From an uncultured Chromatiaceae bacterium (GTDB lineage Bacteria; Pseudomonadota; Gammaproteobacteria; Tenderiales; Tenderiaceae): a DNA stretch of 64,000 nucleotides. A model generated the notes under the pieces. That model made no database searches. It had not been told where the DNA came from and worked only from the letters and a program-made list of their open reading frames with translations. The position numbers and the translations under genes were made by a program. Shown here piece by piece: positions 1 to 11,340 of the stretch. Numbering within the stretch: the first letter of the stretch is position 1; every line of letters begins with the position of its first letter. The stretch spans positions 1 to 64,000 of the forward strand of contig CALZIO010000002.1 in the NCBI GenBank assembly GCA_945787785.1, in the 5' to 3' direction.

Positions 1-128
1 AGGATATTTTTCGTTTTTGACCTGGCTAACTGTATGGTTATTGATCGCGTCTCGCTGTCCCCGGTAAAGAACGCATGAACCGATCTCTAGGCTCATCTAA
101 AAAGCGTGAAACTTTAGTAATCTAATAA

Positions 129-1430
<1,302 letters not shown>

Positions 1431-1475
1431 TTATCTTTACCATTTGTTGAAAAGAGATTGCGATAAACAATTATC

Positions 1476-2663
1476 TTAGCTGGAAACCACTTCCCAGCCA
1501 TTATCACCCTGTTTTAAGAGCCGGTCACAACCAAAGCCTGCCGCATCGCCAGATTGGCCGGGCAACATGGAAACTACGCGCTCTCCCTTGGCTCTGAGTT
1601 CTGCAATTTTATTATCAAGCTGGGCATCTTCAACTGCGGGCGCAAAGATTCCTGCCGTGTCTGGTAAGGCTTTTTGACTCAAACCAACCAAAGTCTTCAG
1701 ATCCGTACTGAAACCCGTCGCAGGCCGCGCCCGTCCGAAGGCTTCGCCGATGGCATCATAACGGCCACCGCGGGCAATTTCCTGACCCTGGCCTGGCACA
1801 AACGCCGCAAATACCACACCTGTCTGATAACGATAGCCGCGCAATTCAGCGAGATCAAAGTAAAGTGGTAAATTTCCAATATGGCGCTCTGCCATCTCGG
1901 CAATCTGAATCAGATTATTGAGTGCTGCCCGTACACTTTCACCTGCTGAACGGAATACTTCACTGGCTTCCTTAAGGATTGAACGGTCACCATTCAGATC
2001 GATCAACTTGGCAAGATGTGACCGCACCGATTGATTAACCGACCACTCTTCAAGACAGGCATCAATGTCAGGTTTGGCCTTGCGCTGCAAGGCTTCAAAC
2101 AGGGTTACTTCCTGCTCTGGCGATAATCCTGCTTCTTTCACAAGTTCACGATAAATCCCAACATGACCCAGGTCGATATGAATATTTTCAACCCCCGCCT
2201 GTTTCAGTGTTTCGACCATCAGGCGTAATATTTCCACATCGCTTTCGATGCCATCGTGACCATATAACTCAGCCCCGACCTGCATTGGGGCGCGTGAACG
2301 CGCAAAACCGGATGAACGGGTATGCAATACCGGGCCGATGTAACAAAGACGTGTCGGTATATCTCGTTTAAGAATGTGGGCATCGATGCGTGCCACCTGG
2401 GGCGTCATATCAGCACGAACACCCATTAGTCGGCCTGTCAGTTGATCAATTAATTTGAAGGTTTGCAGATCAAGATCATTACCTGTACCGACTTGTAATG
2501 ATTCCAGATACTCAATCAGCGGCGGCATTACCAACTCATAGCCCCAGGCATAAAAAGTATCGACCAGTTGGCGCCTAAGTTGTTCTAAGTGCTGTGCCTG
2601 TTCCGGCAGGAGTTCAACTATGCCTTCAGGTAAAAGCCAGCGATCATTTGTAGTTACGCTCAT
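1476..2663 (-). CDS. hisZ: ATP phosphoribosyltransferase regulatory subunit HisZ
   Basis: HisRS-like catalytic fold motifs (WLLPEGIVELLPEQA, RADMTPQVARIDA, RGGRYD) without the full HisRS length; located between purA and hflC as is common in gammaproteobacteria. Confidence 0.93.
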   Translation of the reverse strand: MSVTTNDRWLLPEGIVELLPEQAQHLEQLRRQLVDTFYAWGYELVMPPLIEYLESLQVGTGNDLDLQTFKLIDQLTGRLMGVRADMTPQVARIDAHILKRDIPTRLCYIGPVLHTRSSGFARSRAPMQVGAELYGHDGIESDVEILRLMVETLKQAGVENIHIDLGHVGIYRELVKEAGLSPEQEVTLFEALQRKAKPDIDACLEEWSVNQSVRSHLAKLIDLNGDRSILKEASEVFRSAGESVRAALNNLIQIAEMAERHIGNLPLYFDLAELRGYRYQTGVVFAAFVPGQGQEIARGGRYDAIGEAFGRARPATGFSTDLKTLVGLSQKALPDTAGIFAPAVEDAQLDNKIAELRAKGERVVSMLPGQSGDAAGFGCDRLLKQGDNGWEVVSS

Positions 2664-2686
2664 TTTTTAACCGTATTTCTATACAT

Positions 2687-2875
2687 CTAACGCGCCAAAC
2701 CCAGTATTACCAGACCAGCAATCATACTAATCAGACCAGTAATTCGTAGTGCCTTGTCGTCCATCTGCGCCATTTGCTGCATGGCATTGCGCATGCTGCC
2801 AGGGCTGATAAAAGGCAAAATCCCTTCGATCACCAGTACCAGGGCCAAGGCGGCCCACAAGTCTTGCCACATCAT
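2687..2875 (-). CDS. DUF2065 (YjeT-like) small membrane protein
   Basis: 62 aa, MMWQDLWAALALVLVIEGILPFISPGSMR...; typical neighbour of hflC. Confidence 0.85.
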   Translation of the reverse strand: MMWQDLWAALALVLVIEGILPFISPGSMRNAMQQMAQMDDKALRITGLISMIAGLVILGLAR

Positions 2876-2877
2876 TC

Positions 2878-3058
2878 GGAGCCTCGTTATTAATTCGTGA
2901 ACGGTTGCTGTGCGGCCAAAATTACCAGCTTCTGCGTTGCTAATCTTGGCAATAGCCCGGCTACTTGTGCCCTATGGGTATTACCTGCAATTTGCGCCTT
3001 GAATCTGAAAATTTTGACTCACACATCATTCCACCCAGAATTAATCAGGGGCTGTTCC
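2878..3058. mobile_element. Diverged MITE-like palindromic element (copy E)
   Basis: Ends GGAGCCTCGTTATTAATTCGTGAACGG ... CCAGAATTAATCAGGGGCTGTTCC; interior aligns to the reverse complement of the element at 59984-60171 (GGCAATAG..CGGCTA....TTACCTGCAATTTGCGCCTTGA, CCAGAATTAATCAG). Confidence 0.65.
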
Positions 3059-3064
3059 ACATTC

Positions 3065-3103
3065 AAAAAAAGCGGGCATCACACTTGAGTGTCATGCCCG
3101 GCT
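3065..3103 (-). terminator. Rho-independent terminator downstream of hflC
   Basis: Minus strand reads CCGGGCATGACACTCAAGTGTGATGCCCGCTTTTTTT: long hairpin followed by T-tract. Confidence 0.85.
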
Positions 3104-3147
3104 AGTTATTTTACCTGTTTATGCTCTAAATTGCTTATGAAAGTAAT

Positions 3148-4092
3148 CTAGTCAACCTCGTTGGAGCCGACATTAAAACCTGTATTTGAACCCGAGCTAG
3201 GAACAGAACTTGAATTAGAGCCGGCACCATTCTGATCACCAAAAAAGCGGAAGAAATCGGTTCCCGGTTCAATCACCATGACATCGCTCTTGGAATTGAA
3301 GGTTTCTTTGTATGCGTTCAGGCTGCGGTAAAAGGCAAAAAATTCAGAATCCTTATTAAATGCCTGAGCATAGATATCAGCCGCAACAGCATCACCTTCA
3401 CCACGTAATAGTTCAGATTCCCGATAGGCTTCGGCCAAAATGATTGTTCGCTGCCTGTCTGCATCGGCTTGAATTCTTTCCGCCTCTTCGGCACCGAGTG
3501 AACGCAGGTCATTCGCGACACGGGTACGTTCCGCTTCCATACGTTGATAAACGGCTTCGCTTATATCACCTTTCAGGTCGATGCGCTTGATGCGCACATC
3601 CACAACTTCCATACCAAACTCTTCTACTTCTTTGTTTGCGCTGACTACCAGTATATCCATGATTTCAGCACGTTCACCCGAAACCACTTCCTGGATGGTC
3701 CGTTTACCAAATTCATCTCGCAGGCCATTTTTTATAATCTGCGATAGACGCACATTGGCCAGCCGCTCATCACCGCCCATTGCTGTGAAGTATTGAGCTA
3801 CATCGTTAATTCGCCACTTTACGAAGGCATCAACCACGACGTTTTTCTTTTCAGCGGTCAGAAAGGTTTCCGGCTCAGCGTCCATGGTCAGTACACGGCC
3901 ATCAAACTTTGTTACGTTATTGATAAATGGAATCTTGAGGTGGATACCCGGATCAAAATCTGCCTTTTCAATTTTACCCAACCGCAGCAGTATCGCTTTT
4001 TCACGCTCGGATACAGTAAATATCGAAAACATGGCCATGATCAGGACAAAACCTACAACAATGACAATCCCTATACTTTTATTCTGATCCAT
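3148..4092 (-). CDS. hflC: FtsH protease modulator HflC
   Basis: SPFH/band-7 protein, 314 aa, VSEREKAILLRLGKI; overlaps hflK. Confidence 0.96.
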   Translation of the reverse strand: MDQNKSIGIVIVVGFVLIMAMFSIFTVSEREKAILLRLGKIEKADFDPGIHLKIPFINNVTKFDGRVLTMDAEPETFLTAEKKNVVVDAFVKWRINDVAQYFTAMGGDERLANVRLSQIIKNGLRDEFGKRTIQEVVSGERAEIMDILVVSANKEVEEFGMEVVDVRIKRIDLKGDISEAVYQRMEAERTRVANDLRSLGAEEAERIQADADRQRTIILAEAYRESELLRGEGDAVAADIYAQAFNKDSEFFAFYRSLNAYKETFNSKSDVMVIEPGTDFFRFFGDQNGAGSNSSSVPSSGSNTGFNVGSNEVD

Positions 4093-5330
4093 TAGCGTCT
4101 CTCCCGACTACGACTATCACGTTCACGCTGTAAAAGCTGTTGCGATGATCGAGATGCATTCATCTGGCTTTCAAGATCAGACAAGCTTGAACTGAAGTCC
4201 TGGCTTCTTGCAGGCAATTGGCTTTCCCGGATCATTTTATCCAGTGGTAACAACATCAGATTGTTACCGGTATTAACATCAATCATTACCTTGGATGAGC
4301 TGGACAATACTTGCTCCATCATCTCAAGATACAAGCGTTGACGCGTGACTTCCGGCGCCTTCTGGTATTCTGCCAGGATACGCTCAAAGCGTTGCGATTC
4401 ACCTTCCGACTTGGCGACAACCTGTGCCTTGTAGGCATTCGCCTCTTCAAGTAGCCTTGCAGCACCACCACGCGCCTTTGGCAGAATATCATTAGAGTAG
4501 GCTTGAGCCTCGTTGATCTTTCTCTGTCTATCCTCACGCGCTTTAACCGCGTCATCAAAGGCGCTTTGAACTTGCTCAGGGGGTTGAGCGTCTTGCATGT
4601 TGACGCTGGTCACCATCAATCCGGTCTGATAACGATCAAGAATCTCTTGTATTAAAACCTGAATGCGGCTGGCGATTTCGCCACGACCTTCTGTCAATAC
4701 GAAATCCATGTTGCTTTTCCCGACCACTTCACGAACCGCGCTTTCCGTCGCTTGACGCAAAGTCTGATCAGGATCACGAACGTTGAAGAGATAATCTGGT
4801 GCAGACTTGATGTTGTACTGTACTGCAAATCGAACATCGACAATATTTTCATCCCTGGTCAACATCAGCGCTTCTGAGGCAACAGTAGAACTTTTGGCGG
4901 TACGCCCACCAGTGGATCGATAACCGATTTCCACATTTCGGATCTGAGCCACATCTACCCGCTCGACAGTAGCGATTGGTCGCGGCCAAGTGGCATTCAG
5001 GCCCGGTTGCATGGTAGATGAATATTTTCCAAATACCTGCACCACACCACGCTCAGCAGGCTGAATGATGTGGACAATGTCATAGAGAAGCCAACCACCA
5101 ACGAGTACGAGAATAATTACTCCCATGCCCGCAACGCTACCCTTGCCAGGACTAAACTTGTCACCACCTCCGCCACCTTTTTTTCCACCAAAAAGGCCGC
5201 CTAGTTTGTCCTGCATCTTGCGCACGACTTCATCAAGGTCCGGTGGACCCTGTTCATCTTTGCGCTTGTTACCCCAGGGATCCTTGTCCTTCGATCCACC
5301 CGGCTCATTCCAAGCCATTCGTTTCTCCAA
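4092..5330 (-). CDS. hflK: FtsH protease modulator HflK
   Basis: MAWNEPGGSKDKDPWGNK...; SPFH domain; adjacent to hflC. The likely start is the MAWNEPGG methionine, a few codons after the ORF start. Confidence 0.96.
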   Translation of the reverse strand: MEKRMAWNEPGGSKDKDPWGNKRKDEQGPPDLDEVVRKMQDKLGGLFGGKKGGGGGDKFSPGKGSVAGMGVIILVLVGGWLLYDIVHIIQPAERGVVQVFGKYSSTMQPGLNATWPRPIATVERVDVAQIRNVEIGYRSTGGRTAKSSTVASEALMLTRDENIVDVRFAVQYNIKSAPDYLFNVRDPDQTLRQATESAVREVVGKSNMDFVLTEGRGEIASRIQVLIQEILDRYQTGLMVTSVNMQDAQPPEQVQSAFDDAVKAREDRQRKINEAQAYSNDILPKARGGAARLLEEANAYKAQVVAKSEGESQRFERILAEYQKAPEVTRQRLYLEMMEQVLSSSSKVMIDVNTGNNLMLLPLDKMIRESQLPARSQDFSSSLSDLESQMNASRSSQQLLQRERDSRSRERR

Positions 5331-5421
5331 TCAATGTTATTTTAGTATTAAGCCAGCTACGGGTTTTCAAAACCGGACCTGGCAATTTATAGAAATCTTA
5401 TCACTCAGCCGTAAGGCAAAA

Positions 5422-6780
5422 CTACAGATTTATAACTAAATCGAGCGATTTATCTTCAATAACCTGACACCCTTCTTCACGGCAGAGTGTTTCGACCTGC
5501 CTGCGCCAGGCAAATATGTCCAGCAGCCAGTCACCATTTTCCAATACTTCCTCGCGCTCAACCAATTCCCGTTCGAAAAGCTCAGCTCTTAAACGCCCAG
5601 CCTGAGGTTGCAGACGCAGGCGGAAATGTTGACGTTGATTTATCTGGCCAAAAGAAACTGTGTCTCCCCGATGTTTGGCCTCTTGCCATTGCAAGAGTTC
5701 CGTCAGCGCCTGTTTTAACAGATCAAGGCCAATGCTATTTTTTGCCGAAAGCCACACCCTTAGTGGCCTATTTTCATTGTCTCTATCAATCCGGGCCTCA
5801 ACATCCTCGAACAAATCGATTTTGTTATAGACCTCAAGCTGCGGAACTTCAGCCGCACCGACCTCTTTCAACACTTCATTGACTTCATCAATGCGGTCAT
5901 GTCGGCCATCACCATGGGCATCGATCACGTGAAGCAACAAACTCGCAGCTTCAGTCTCTTCCAGCGTTGAACGAAACGCCGCCACCAGACTATGGGGTAA
6001 ATGGCGAATAAAACCCACGGTATCAATAAGGATGGTGTCGTATTCTGTTTCCACCTCAAGCTTGCGCAAAGTCGGATCTAATGTGGCAAACAATTTATCC
6101 TCAGCATAAACACCGGCATCAGTCAGACTGTTAAAAAGTGTAGATTTACCAGCATTGGTGTAACCAACCAGCGACACCGTATGAACCATCGACTTATTAC
6201 GAGAACGGCGCCGATCTTCACGCTGACGCCGCACCTTTTCCAGGCGCTTGTTTAACTGCTTGATACGCTGCCCGATCAGACGACGGTCTGTTTCTAACTG
6301 GGTTTCCCCCGGACCACGTAAGCCTATCCCCCCTTTTTGCCGCTCCAGATGAGTCCAGCCACGCACCAATCGTGTCGATAGATGACGTAACTGAGCCAAT
6401 TCAACCTGCAGCTTGCCCTCAAAAGTATGCGCCCTCTGAGCAAAAATATCCAAAATCAAACCAGTACGATCAAGCACCCGGCATTTCAGGAGGCGCTCAA
6501 GATTACGCTCTTGTGAGGGCGACAAAGCATGATTAAAAATCACCAACTCAGCCTCTTCTTCACAGGCGATATTGATAATCTCTTCAGCCTTACCACCACC
6601 AATAAAGTACTTCGGATCAGGCGTCCGGCGACTGCCCTTAACAATTGCCACCGGATCAGCCCCAGCCGATAAGACGAGTTCTTTAAACTCGTCTAACTCC
6701 TCACGCGCATCCTCAACCTGGAAGTCCAGATGAACGAGAATAGCGCGTTCGCCCACGTTGGGACGTTCAAAAAACTCCAC
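5422..6780 (-). CDS. hflX: GTPase HflX
   Basis: GYTNAGKSTLFN Walker A; RQKGGIGLRGPGETQLETDRR signature; between hfq and hflK. Confidence 0.97.
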   Translation of the reverse strand: MEFFERPNVGERAILVHLDFQVEDAREELDEFKELVLSAGADPVAIVKGSRRTPDPKYFIGGGKAEEIINIACEEEAELVIFNHALSPSQERNLERLLKCRVLDRTGLILDIFAQRAHTFEGKLQVELAQLRHLSTRLVRGWTHLERQKGGIGLRGPGETQLETDRRLIGQRIKQLNKRLEKVRRQREDRRRSRNKSMVHTVSLVGYTNAGKSTLFNSLTDAGVYAEDKLFATLDPTLRKLEVETEYDTILIDTVGFIRHLPHSLVAAFRSTLEETEAASLLLHVIDAHGDGRHDRIDEVNEVLKEVGAAEVPQLEVYNKIDLFEDVEARIDRDNENRPLRVWLSAKNSIGLDLLKQALTELLQWQEAKHRGDTVSFGQINQRQHFRLRLQPQAGRLRAELFERELVEREEVLENGDWLLDIFAWRRQVETLCREEGCQVIEDKSLDLVINL

Positions 6781-6805
6781 CTAAATAATTACCTGACTGC
6801 CTGGG

Positions 6806-7054
6806 TTATGGAGGATTTCCTGATGCATCTTCTGTACTCAAAGGCAATTTCACATTTTTGGCTGGCACAATAGTCGAAATGGCGTGTTTATAAACCATTT
6901 GGTTTACGCTGTTCTTTAACAACACCACAAACTGATCGAATGAATCAACCTGGCCCTGCAGTTTGATCCCATTCACAAGATAAATTGAGACAGGGACCTT
7001 TTCCTTACGCAAGGCATTTAAAAAAGGGTCTTGTAAACTTTGCCCCTTACTCAT
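6806..7054 (-). CDS. hfq: RNA chaperone Hfq
   Basis: [64 protein letters not shown]. Confidence 0.99.
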   Translation of the reverse strand: MSKGQSLQDPFLNALRKEKVPVSIYLVNGIKLQGQVDSFDQFVVLLKNSVNQMVYKHAISTIVPAKNVKLPLSTEDASGNPP

Positions 7055-7198
7055 TACTTTACTCTCCTTTAGTTATTGTTAATGGAGCGTACATTATCAT
7101 GCGCCAACCGGACTATAACTGTGCCATTTCAACGGCTAGCTCAATTTATGGCGTTCATCCATGATACGCAATACTGTGGAAATTCTAGCACACCACAC

Positions 7199-8143
7199 CT
7201 ACTCAGATATGTTGAGGGTGAAGATAATATATTTCAAGGCCTTATTGTGTAAATCTGGTAATTGGCTATCAAACCATTCTGCCCCCTGCTCTGCCCGCAA
7301 CCAGGTAAATTGGCGTTTGGCAAATTGACGGGTAGCCACCACACCACGGTTAACCATCTCATCATAGTCATACTGGCCATCAAGATGCTCCCACACCTGG
7401 CGATAACCCACCGCCCGCATTGAAGGCATGGAAATATTCAGATCACCACGCGCCCTCAAACTTTCAACCTCATCAAGAAATCCCTGTTCAAGCATGAGCT
7501 TAAAGCGCTTTTCTATACGCTGATGTAAGATTGCACGGTCATTCGGCGCAATAATCAGCTTCGCCAAACGGTAGGGTAATTTGTCACTGGCTGCCTGAGC
7601 GTGGAGTTCAGTCATACTTTTACCCGTGATTTCATACACCTCCAGGGCACGCTGGATACGCTGTGGATCATTGGGGTGAATCCGGGCAGCAGACTCCGGA
7701 TCGACTTGCTGAAGGCGTTGATGCATGGCCGCCAGCCCTTGTTGTTCCATTTCGGCATCAAGCCGGGCACGCACTTTTTCGTCAGCTGCGGGCAACTCAG
7801 CCAATCCCTGTTCCAGAGCGCGAAAATAGAGCATGGTGCCACCCACTAGCAAAGGGATTCGTCCAGCTGAAGTGATATCAGCCATGGCTGCCAGAGCATC
7901 TTCACGGAAACGGGCCGCCGAATAGGCCTCTGTCGGATCAAGGATATCGATTAAGCGATGCGGCGATTTTTGCAACTCCTGAGGCGATGGCTTGGCCGTA
8001 CCCACATCCATACCTTTATAAATAAGGGCGGAATCAACACTAATCAGGTCGCATGGGAGTTTGTGAGTAAGCTCAATGGCAAGATCAGTCTTACCGGCCG
8101 CGGTCGGGCCCATCACGAAAATGGCAGGTGGAAGATTAGACAA
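7199..8143 (-). CDS. miaA: tRNA dimethylallyltransferase MiaA (apparent TTG start)
   Basis: [17 protein letters not shown]...[21 protein letters not shown]; start codon on minus strand is TTG (plus-strand CAA at 8141-8143). Confidence 0.97.
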   Translation of the reverse strand: MSNLPPAIFVMGPTAAGKTDLAIELTHKLPCDLISVDSALIYKGMDVGTAKPSPQELQKSPHRLIDILDPTEAYSAARFREDALAAMADITSAGRIPLLVGGTMLYFRALEQGLAELPAADEKVRARLDAEMEQQGLAAMHQRLQQVDPESAARIHPNDPQRIQRALEVYEITGKSMTELHAQAASDKLPYRLAKLIIAPNDRAILHQRIEKRFKLMLEQGFLDEVESLRARGDLNISMPSMRAVGYRQVWEHLDGQYDYDEMVNRGVVATRQFAKRQFTWLRAEQGAEWFDSQLPDLHNKALKYIIFTLNISE

Positions 8144-8156
8144 TTCTTTAAATTTA

Positions 8157-8228
8157 CTAAATAAACCAGTTAAGTACGGTGAGAATCAGCATTAAGGCAA
8201 ACAGGCCGCCAAACACCACAATCATCAT
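8157..8228 (-). CDS. Putative 23-aa hydrophobic small protein upstream of miaA
   Basis: Hand translation: [23 protein letters not shown]; stop lies 13 nt before the miaA TTG start; no clear Shine-Dalgarno. Confidence 0.3.
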   Translation of the reverse strand: MMIVVFGGLFALMLILTVLNWFI

Positions 8229-8482
8229 TATTTATTAAAAATTCATAATCTCAGAATATTACCTCATCAAAGTAACTCGATGCCTCAATATTTGAAATCG
8301 ATTTCAACCAAACACATATATCGTATTTTGGCTGGATCATTCGTGATTGACGTAGGCAGGCATCTTTATATACCATTGCCCACAAAATGTTTTACATTAT
8401 TTTTAATAATGAATAATTCAATTTTCTAGTGTTTTAAAAACTCTCGTGTTTTTTAAATGCATAGACAAAGGCGAAGCGAGAG

Positions 8483-11098
8483 ATGAGCAGACTACAGCAA
8501 ACTAAACAGCAAGATTTTCTTTTCAACCGAGCACGTTTTGCTCTTGTCGGCCTTATAGCACTAGCCACGCCAGCCATCGGCCTGGCTGCTGACTACACGG
8601 TCACTACCGCCACCGACACCTTAGCTAATCACACGCCAGGCACAAGCGTGTGTGGCACACCCTGTTCGTTGCGTGCTGCCGTCATGGCATCCAATGTCAA
8701 ACCCGGCGCAGATAATATCCTTCTTGGCATAATCAACCCCGCGCTATTCATTAGTGGCTCAGATGAAAATTCATCGATGACCGGTGACCTTGATATCACC
8801 GATAACGTCAATATTATTGGCCAGGGATCAAGCCGCAATATCATAAATGCCAGCGGCATGGCCGACCGGGTATTTCATATTTTGGCTAGCGCTCAAGCAA
8901 AATTTGAGCACGTTTCTATCCAAGGTGGTGCTATTGAAGATAATACAGGTGCTGGTATCTATGTCGCGGGTGCCAGCACGATTGAGTTGACTGATGTTGA
9001 GCTGACCAATAACACTGTCTCTCTTGTTATTGAAGAGCCAAGTTTCGAAATTTCAGGTGGCGGCCTAGCGGTTGAAGCCCAGGCGACGGCTATCATTGAA
9101 AGCTCATCTATCAACAACAATACCGCCCCCATAGGTGGCGGCATCAACAACTTAGGCCGGACCGATATACGCACCACTTTAATTGAGCAAAACACAGCCA
9201 GCGGCACTGGCGATATCGTCTTGGACAGGCAAAAAAATGCCGGCAATGGCGGAGGCATCAACAATCTTGGTGGTTATCTGAGTATCGGTAATTCCGATAT
9301 CTTGAATAATCATGCCGCCAACAATGGTGGAGGTCTATTCCAGATCAATCAAGGCCTGAATGTCGGAAATATGATTATTACCAACACCTCTATAAATGAG
9401 AATACTGCATTTTCAAATGGCGCAGGCATCGCCAACATTGGCCCGTTGACACTAAGCCATGTTACCGTGGGTAGAAATATAATTACTGACGAGGGCAATG
9501 GCGCGGGCATATTTAACTCCGGCACCGCCAAGTTAGATATAGTCAACTCCACCATCAGTAGCAATACTGGTGCACGCAGTGGTGGCGGTATCTTTAACAG
9601 CCGAGACATGACCCTTAATAATGTTACGATTTATAATAATTCTGCGACACCATCAACCTGTATAGTCGGCACAGATGTTGACTGCTCTGAAAACAACGTC
9701 ATAGGCGGTAATCAATTAACTGTATTCAAAACAACTGCGAATACTAACCCCAGCGCTGTAATCTCTAACTCTATTTTGGCAAATGGTCCAAATAGTAATA
9801 TCACCGAAGCCCCGTGTGCGGGTAGCACGGACTATAAAAACAATATTGAATCTCTCGGGAATAGTATTGAAAACGATAATACTTGCGGATTGATCAATGC
9901 TAACGATAAGCCTGGGACGGTAGTCAACATAGATCCAGATTTGGCTGTTGATCCTGACTATCCCAATACGACTGCTGTTCACGCATTACTTGATGGTAGC
10001 CCTGCTATTGATACTGCTTCAAATTCATCATGCCCAACAGTTGACCAACGCTTTTTATTACGCGATCCGTTATGTGATATAGGTTCTTACGAAGCAAACG
10101 CCAACCAACAACAAACTAGCGACCTGGTCGATTTGAAGGTAACAATCACTGACAATCCTGATCCTGTTGCTCCGAACACGATACAACCGTTGAACTATGT
10201 CGTCTCGATCACCAACTTATACGTGGATAACCCTGCTAATGCAGTCAGGGTATCTATCGAATTACCTGATTCCTATTTATTGAGCGATTGGGCCTACACC
10301 AGCTCATTCGCCACCCGTGGCTGTTCGTTTGCAAATTGGATCAACACAATATTTTGTAATATTAGTTCATTCCCCGGGCTGGGCCGCGTCGAGATTTTCA
10401 TCTCAGGACAGCCTACCGTCGAAGGCACTATTACCGCTAGAGCTGATGTGTTTAGCGGTACAGTAGACAGCTTCCCACAGAACAATGTCAACATTACCGA
10501 AGCAACCGTTGTCTCTGTCGATGGTGGTAATCCGCCTAACTTCGGTGGAATAGGAGATTCTGATGGCGACGGTGTAAAAGATGACATTGATGCCTTCCCG
10601 TTTGACGCGTCTGAAACTAAAGATACGGATGGAGATGGTGTCGGTGACAATGCCGATGTTTTCCCTAATGATGGCTCTGAAACTATAGATACCGACGGAG
10701 ACGGAACAGGTGACAACTCTGACGCGTTTCCGAATGATGTCACCGAAACTGCTGATACAGATAACGATGGTGTAGGTGATAGTGCTGACATATTCCCTAC
10801 TGACGCATCAGAAACAATGGACTCCGATGGTGATGGAACGGGCGACAACTCCGATGCATTTCCGAATGATGCCTCCAAATCTACAGCTACTGATGGCGAC
10901 GGTGACGGTGTTAGCGATAACGCTGATGCTGTTCCGAATGAAGCAGCAACAACAGATGATGAATTGATAACAGATACAAATACGACAAATGCATCAGGTG
11001 GTGATGGCGGCGCTAGTTCACTCGGCATCCCTGGCATACTGATTATGCTTGGATTGGCTATGTTAGTCAGACGTCGCGGTGTACTTTTCAGCAGATAA
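8483..11098 (+). CDS. Large surface/secreted protein: CSLREA-type N-terminal region, right-handed beta-helix repeats, DUF11-like region, thrombospondin type-3-like Ca-binding repeats, GlyGly-CTERM-like C-terminus
   Basis: Signal peptide; CGTPCSLRAAVMASN; repeated GGGI.N.G / NNTA motifs; tandem DTDGDGVGDNADVFPNDGSET repeats; C-terminus GGDGGASSLGIPGILIMLGLAMLVRRRG. Confidence 0.85.
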   Translation: MSRLQQTKQQDFLFNRARFALVGLIALATPAIGLAADYTVTTATDTLANHTPGTSVCGTPCSLRAAVMASNVKPGADNILLGIINPALFISGSDENSSMTGDLDITDNVNIIGQGSSRNIINASGMADRVFHILASAQAKFEHVSIQGGAIEDNTGAGIYVAGASTIELTDVELTNNTVSLVIEEPSFEISGGGLAVEAQATAIIESSSINNNTAPIGGGINNLGRTDIRTTLIEQNTASGTGDIVLDRQKNAGNGGGINNLGGYLSIGNSDILNNHAANNGGGLFQINQGLNVGNMIITNTSINENTAFSNGAGIANIGPLTLSHVTVGRNIITDEGNGAGIFNSGTAKLDIVNSTISSNTGARSGGGIFNSRDMTLNNVTIYNNSATPSTCIVGTDVDCSENNVIGGNQLTVFKTTANTNPSAVISNSILANGPNSNITEAPCAGSTDYKNNIESLGNSIENDNTCGLINANDKPGTVVNIDPDLAVDPDYPNTTAVHALLDGSPAIDTASNSSCPTVDQRFLLRDPLCDIGSYEANANQQQTSDLVDLKVTITDNPDPVAPNTIQPLNYVVSITNLYVDNPANAVRVSIELPDSYLLSDWAYTSSFATRGCSFANWINTIFCNISSFPGLGRVEIFISGQPTVEGTITARADVFSGTVDSFPQNNVNITEATVVSVDGGNPPNFGGIGDSDGDGVKDDIDAFPFDASETKDTDGDGVGDNADVFPNDGSETIDTDGDGTGDNSDAFPNDVTETADTDNDGVGDSADIFPTDASETMDSDGDGTGDNSDAFPNDASKSTATDGDGDGVSDNADAVPNEAATTDDELITDTNTTNASGGDGGASSLGIPGILIMLGLAMLVRRRGVLFSR
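10550..10950 (+). repeat. Tandem coding repeat encoding D-T-D-G-D-G-x-G-D-N-x-D-x-F-P-N-D units
   Basis: At least five consecutive ~23-aa units visible in the translated protein 8483-11098. Confidence 0.9.
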
Positions 11099-11118
11099 GC
11101 TACTTCGCTGGTTACAAT

Positions 11119-11152
11119 CAAAACAGCCACCTATATGGTGGCTGTTTTGTTT
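11119..11152 (+). terminator. Rho-independent terminator after the surface protein gene
   Basis: AAAACAGCCACC-tatat-GGTGGCTGTTTTGTTT hairpin. Confidence 0.85.
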
Positions 11153-11180
11153 ATACCCTACAAGATCGGGAGACATCTAA

Positions 11181-11327
11181 GAATACTCTGATTAATTCGT
11201 CATTCCGGGCGAAGCGTAGCGTAGACCCGGAATCCAGTGCTTCTAATTCAATGCCTTAGTAGATTCCGGCACTTGTGCCCTTTGGGTATGCGCCGGAATG
11301 ACGAAAAACGAATTAATCAGAGTGTCC
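11181..11327. mobile_element. MITE-like palindromic element, copy A (147 bp)
   Basis: Inverted ends GAATACTCTGATTAATTCGTCATTCCGG / CCGGAATGACGAAAAACGAATTAATCAGAGTGTCC; flanked by CTAA and TTAA; near-identical (7 mismatches in 147 by hand) to 62162-62308. Confidence 0.85.
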
Positions 11328-11340
11328 TTAAATATTCAGA

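Noticed and set aside
2897-3088. 63-aa plus-strand ORF
   Set aside because: Lies in palindromic element E and the hflC terminator; no protein-like features
10294-11130. 278-aa minus-strand ORF rich in Ser/Pro
   Set aside because: Antisense to the DxDGDG repeat region; its repetitive look is a by-product of the plus-strand repeats
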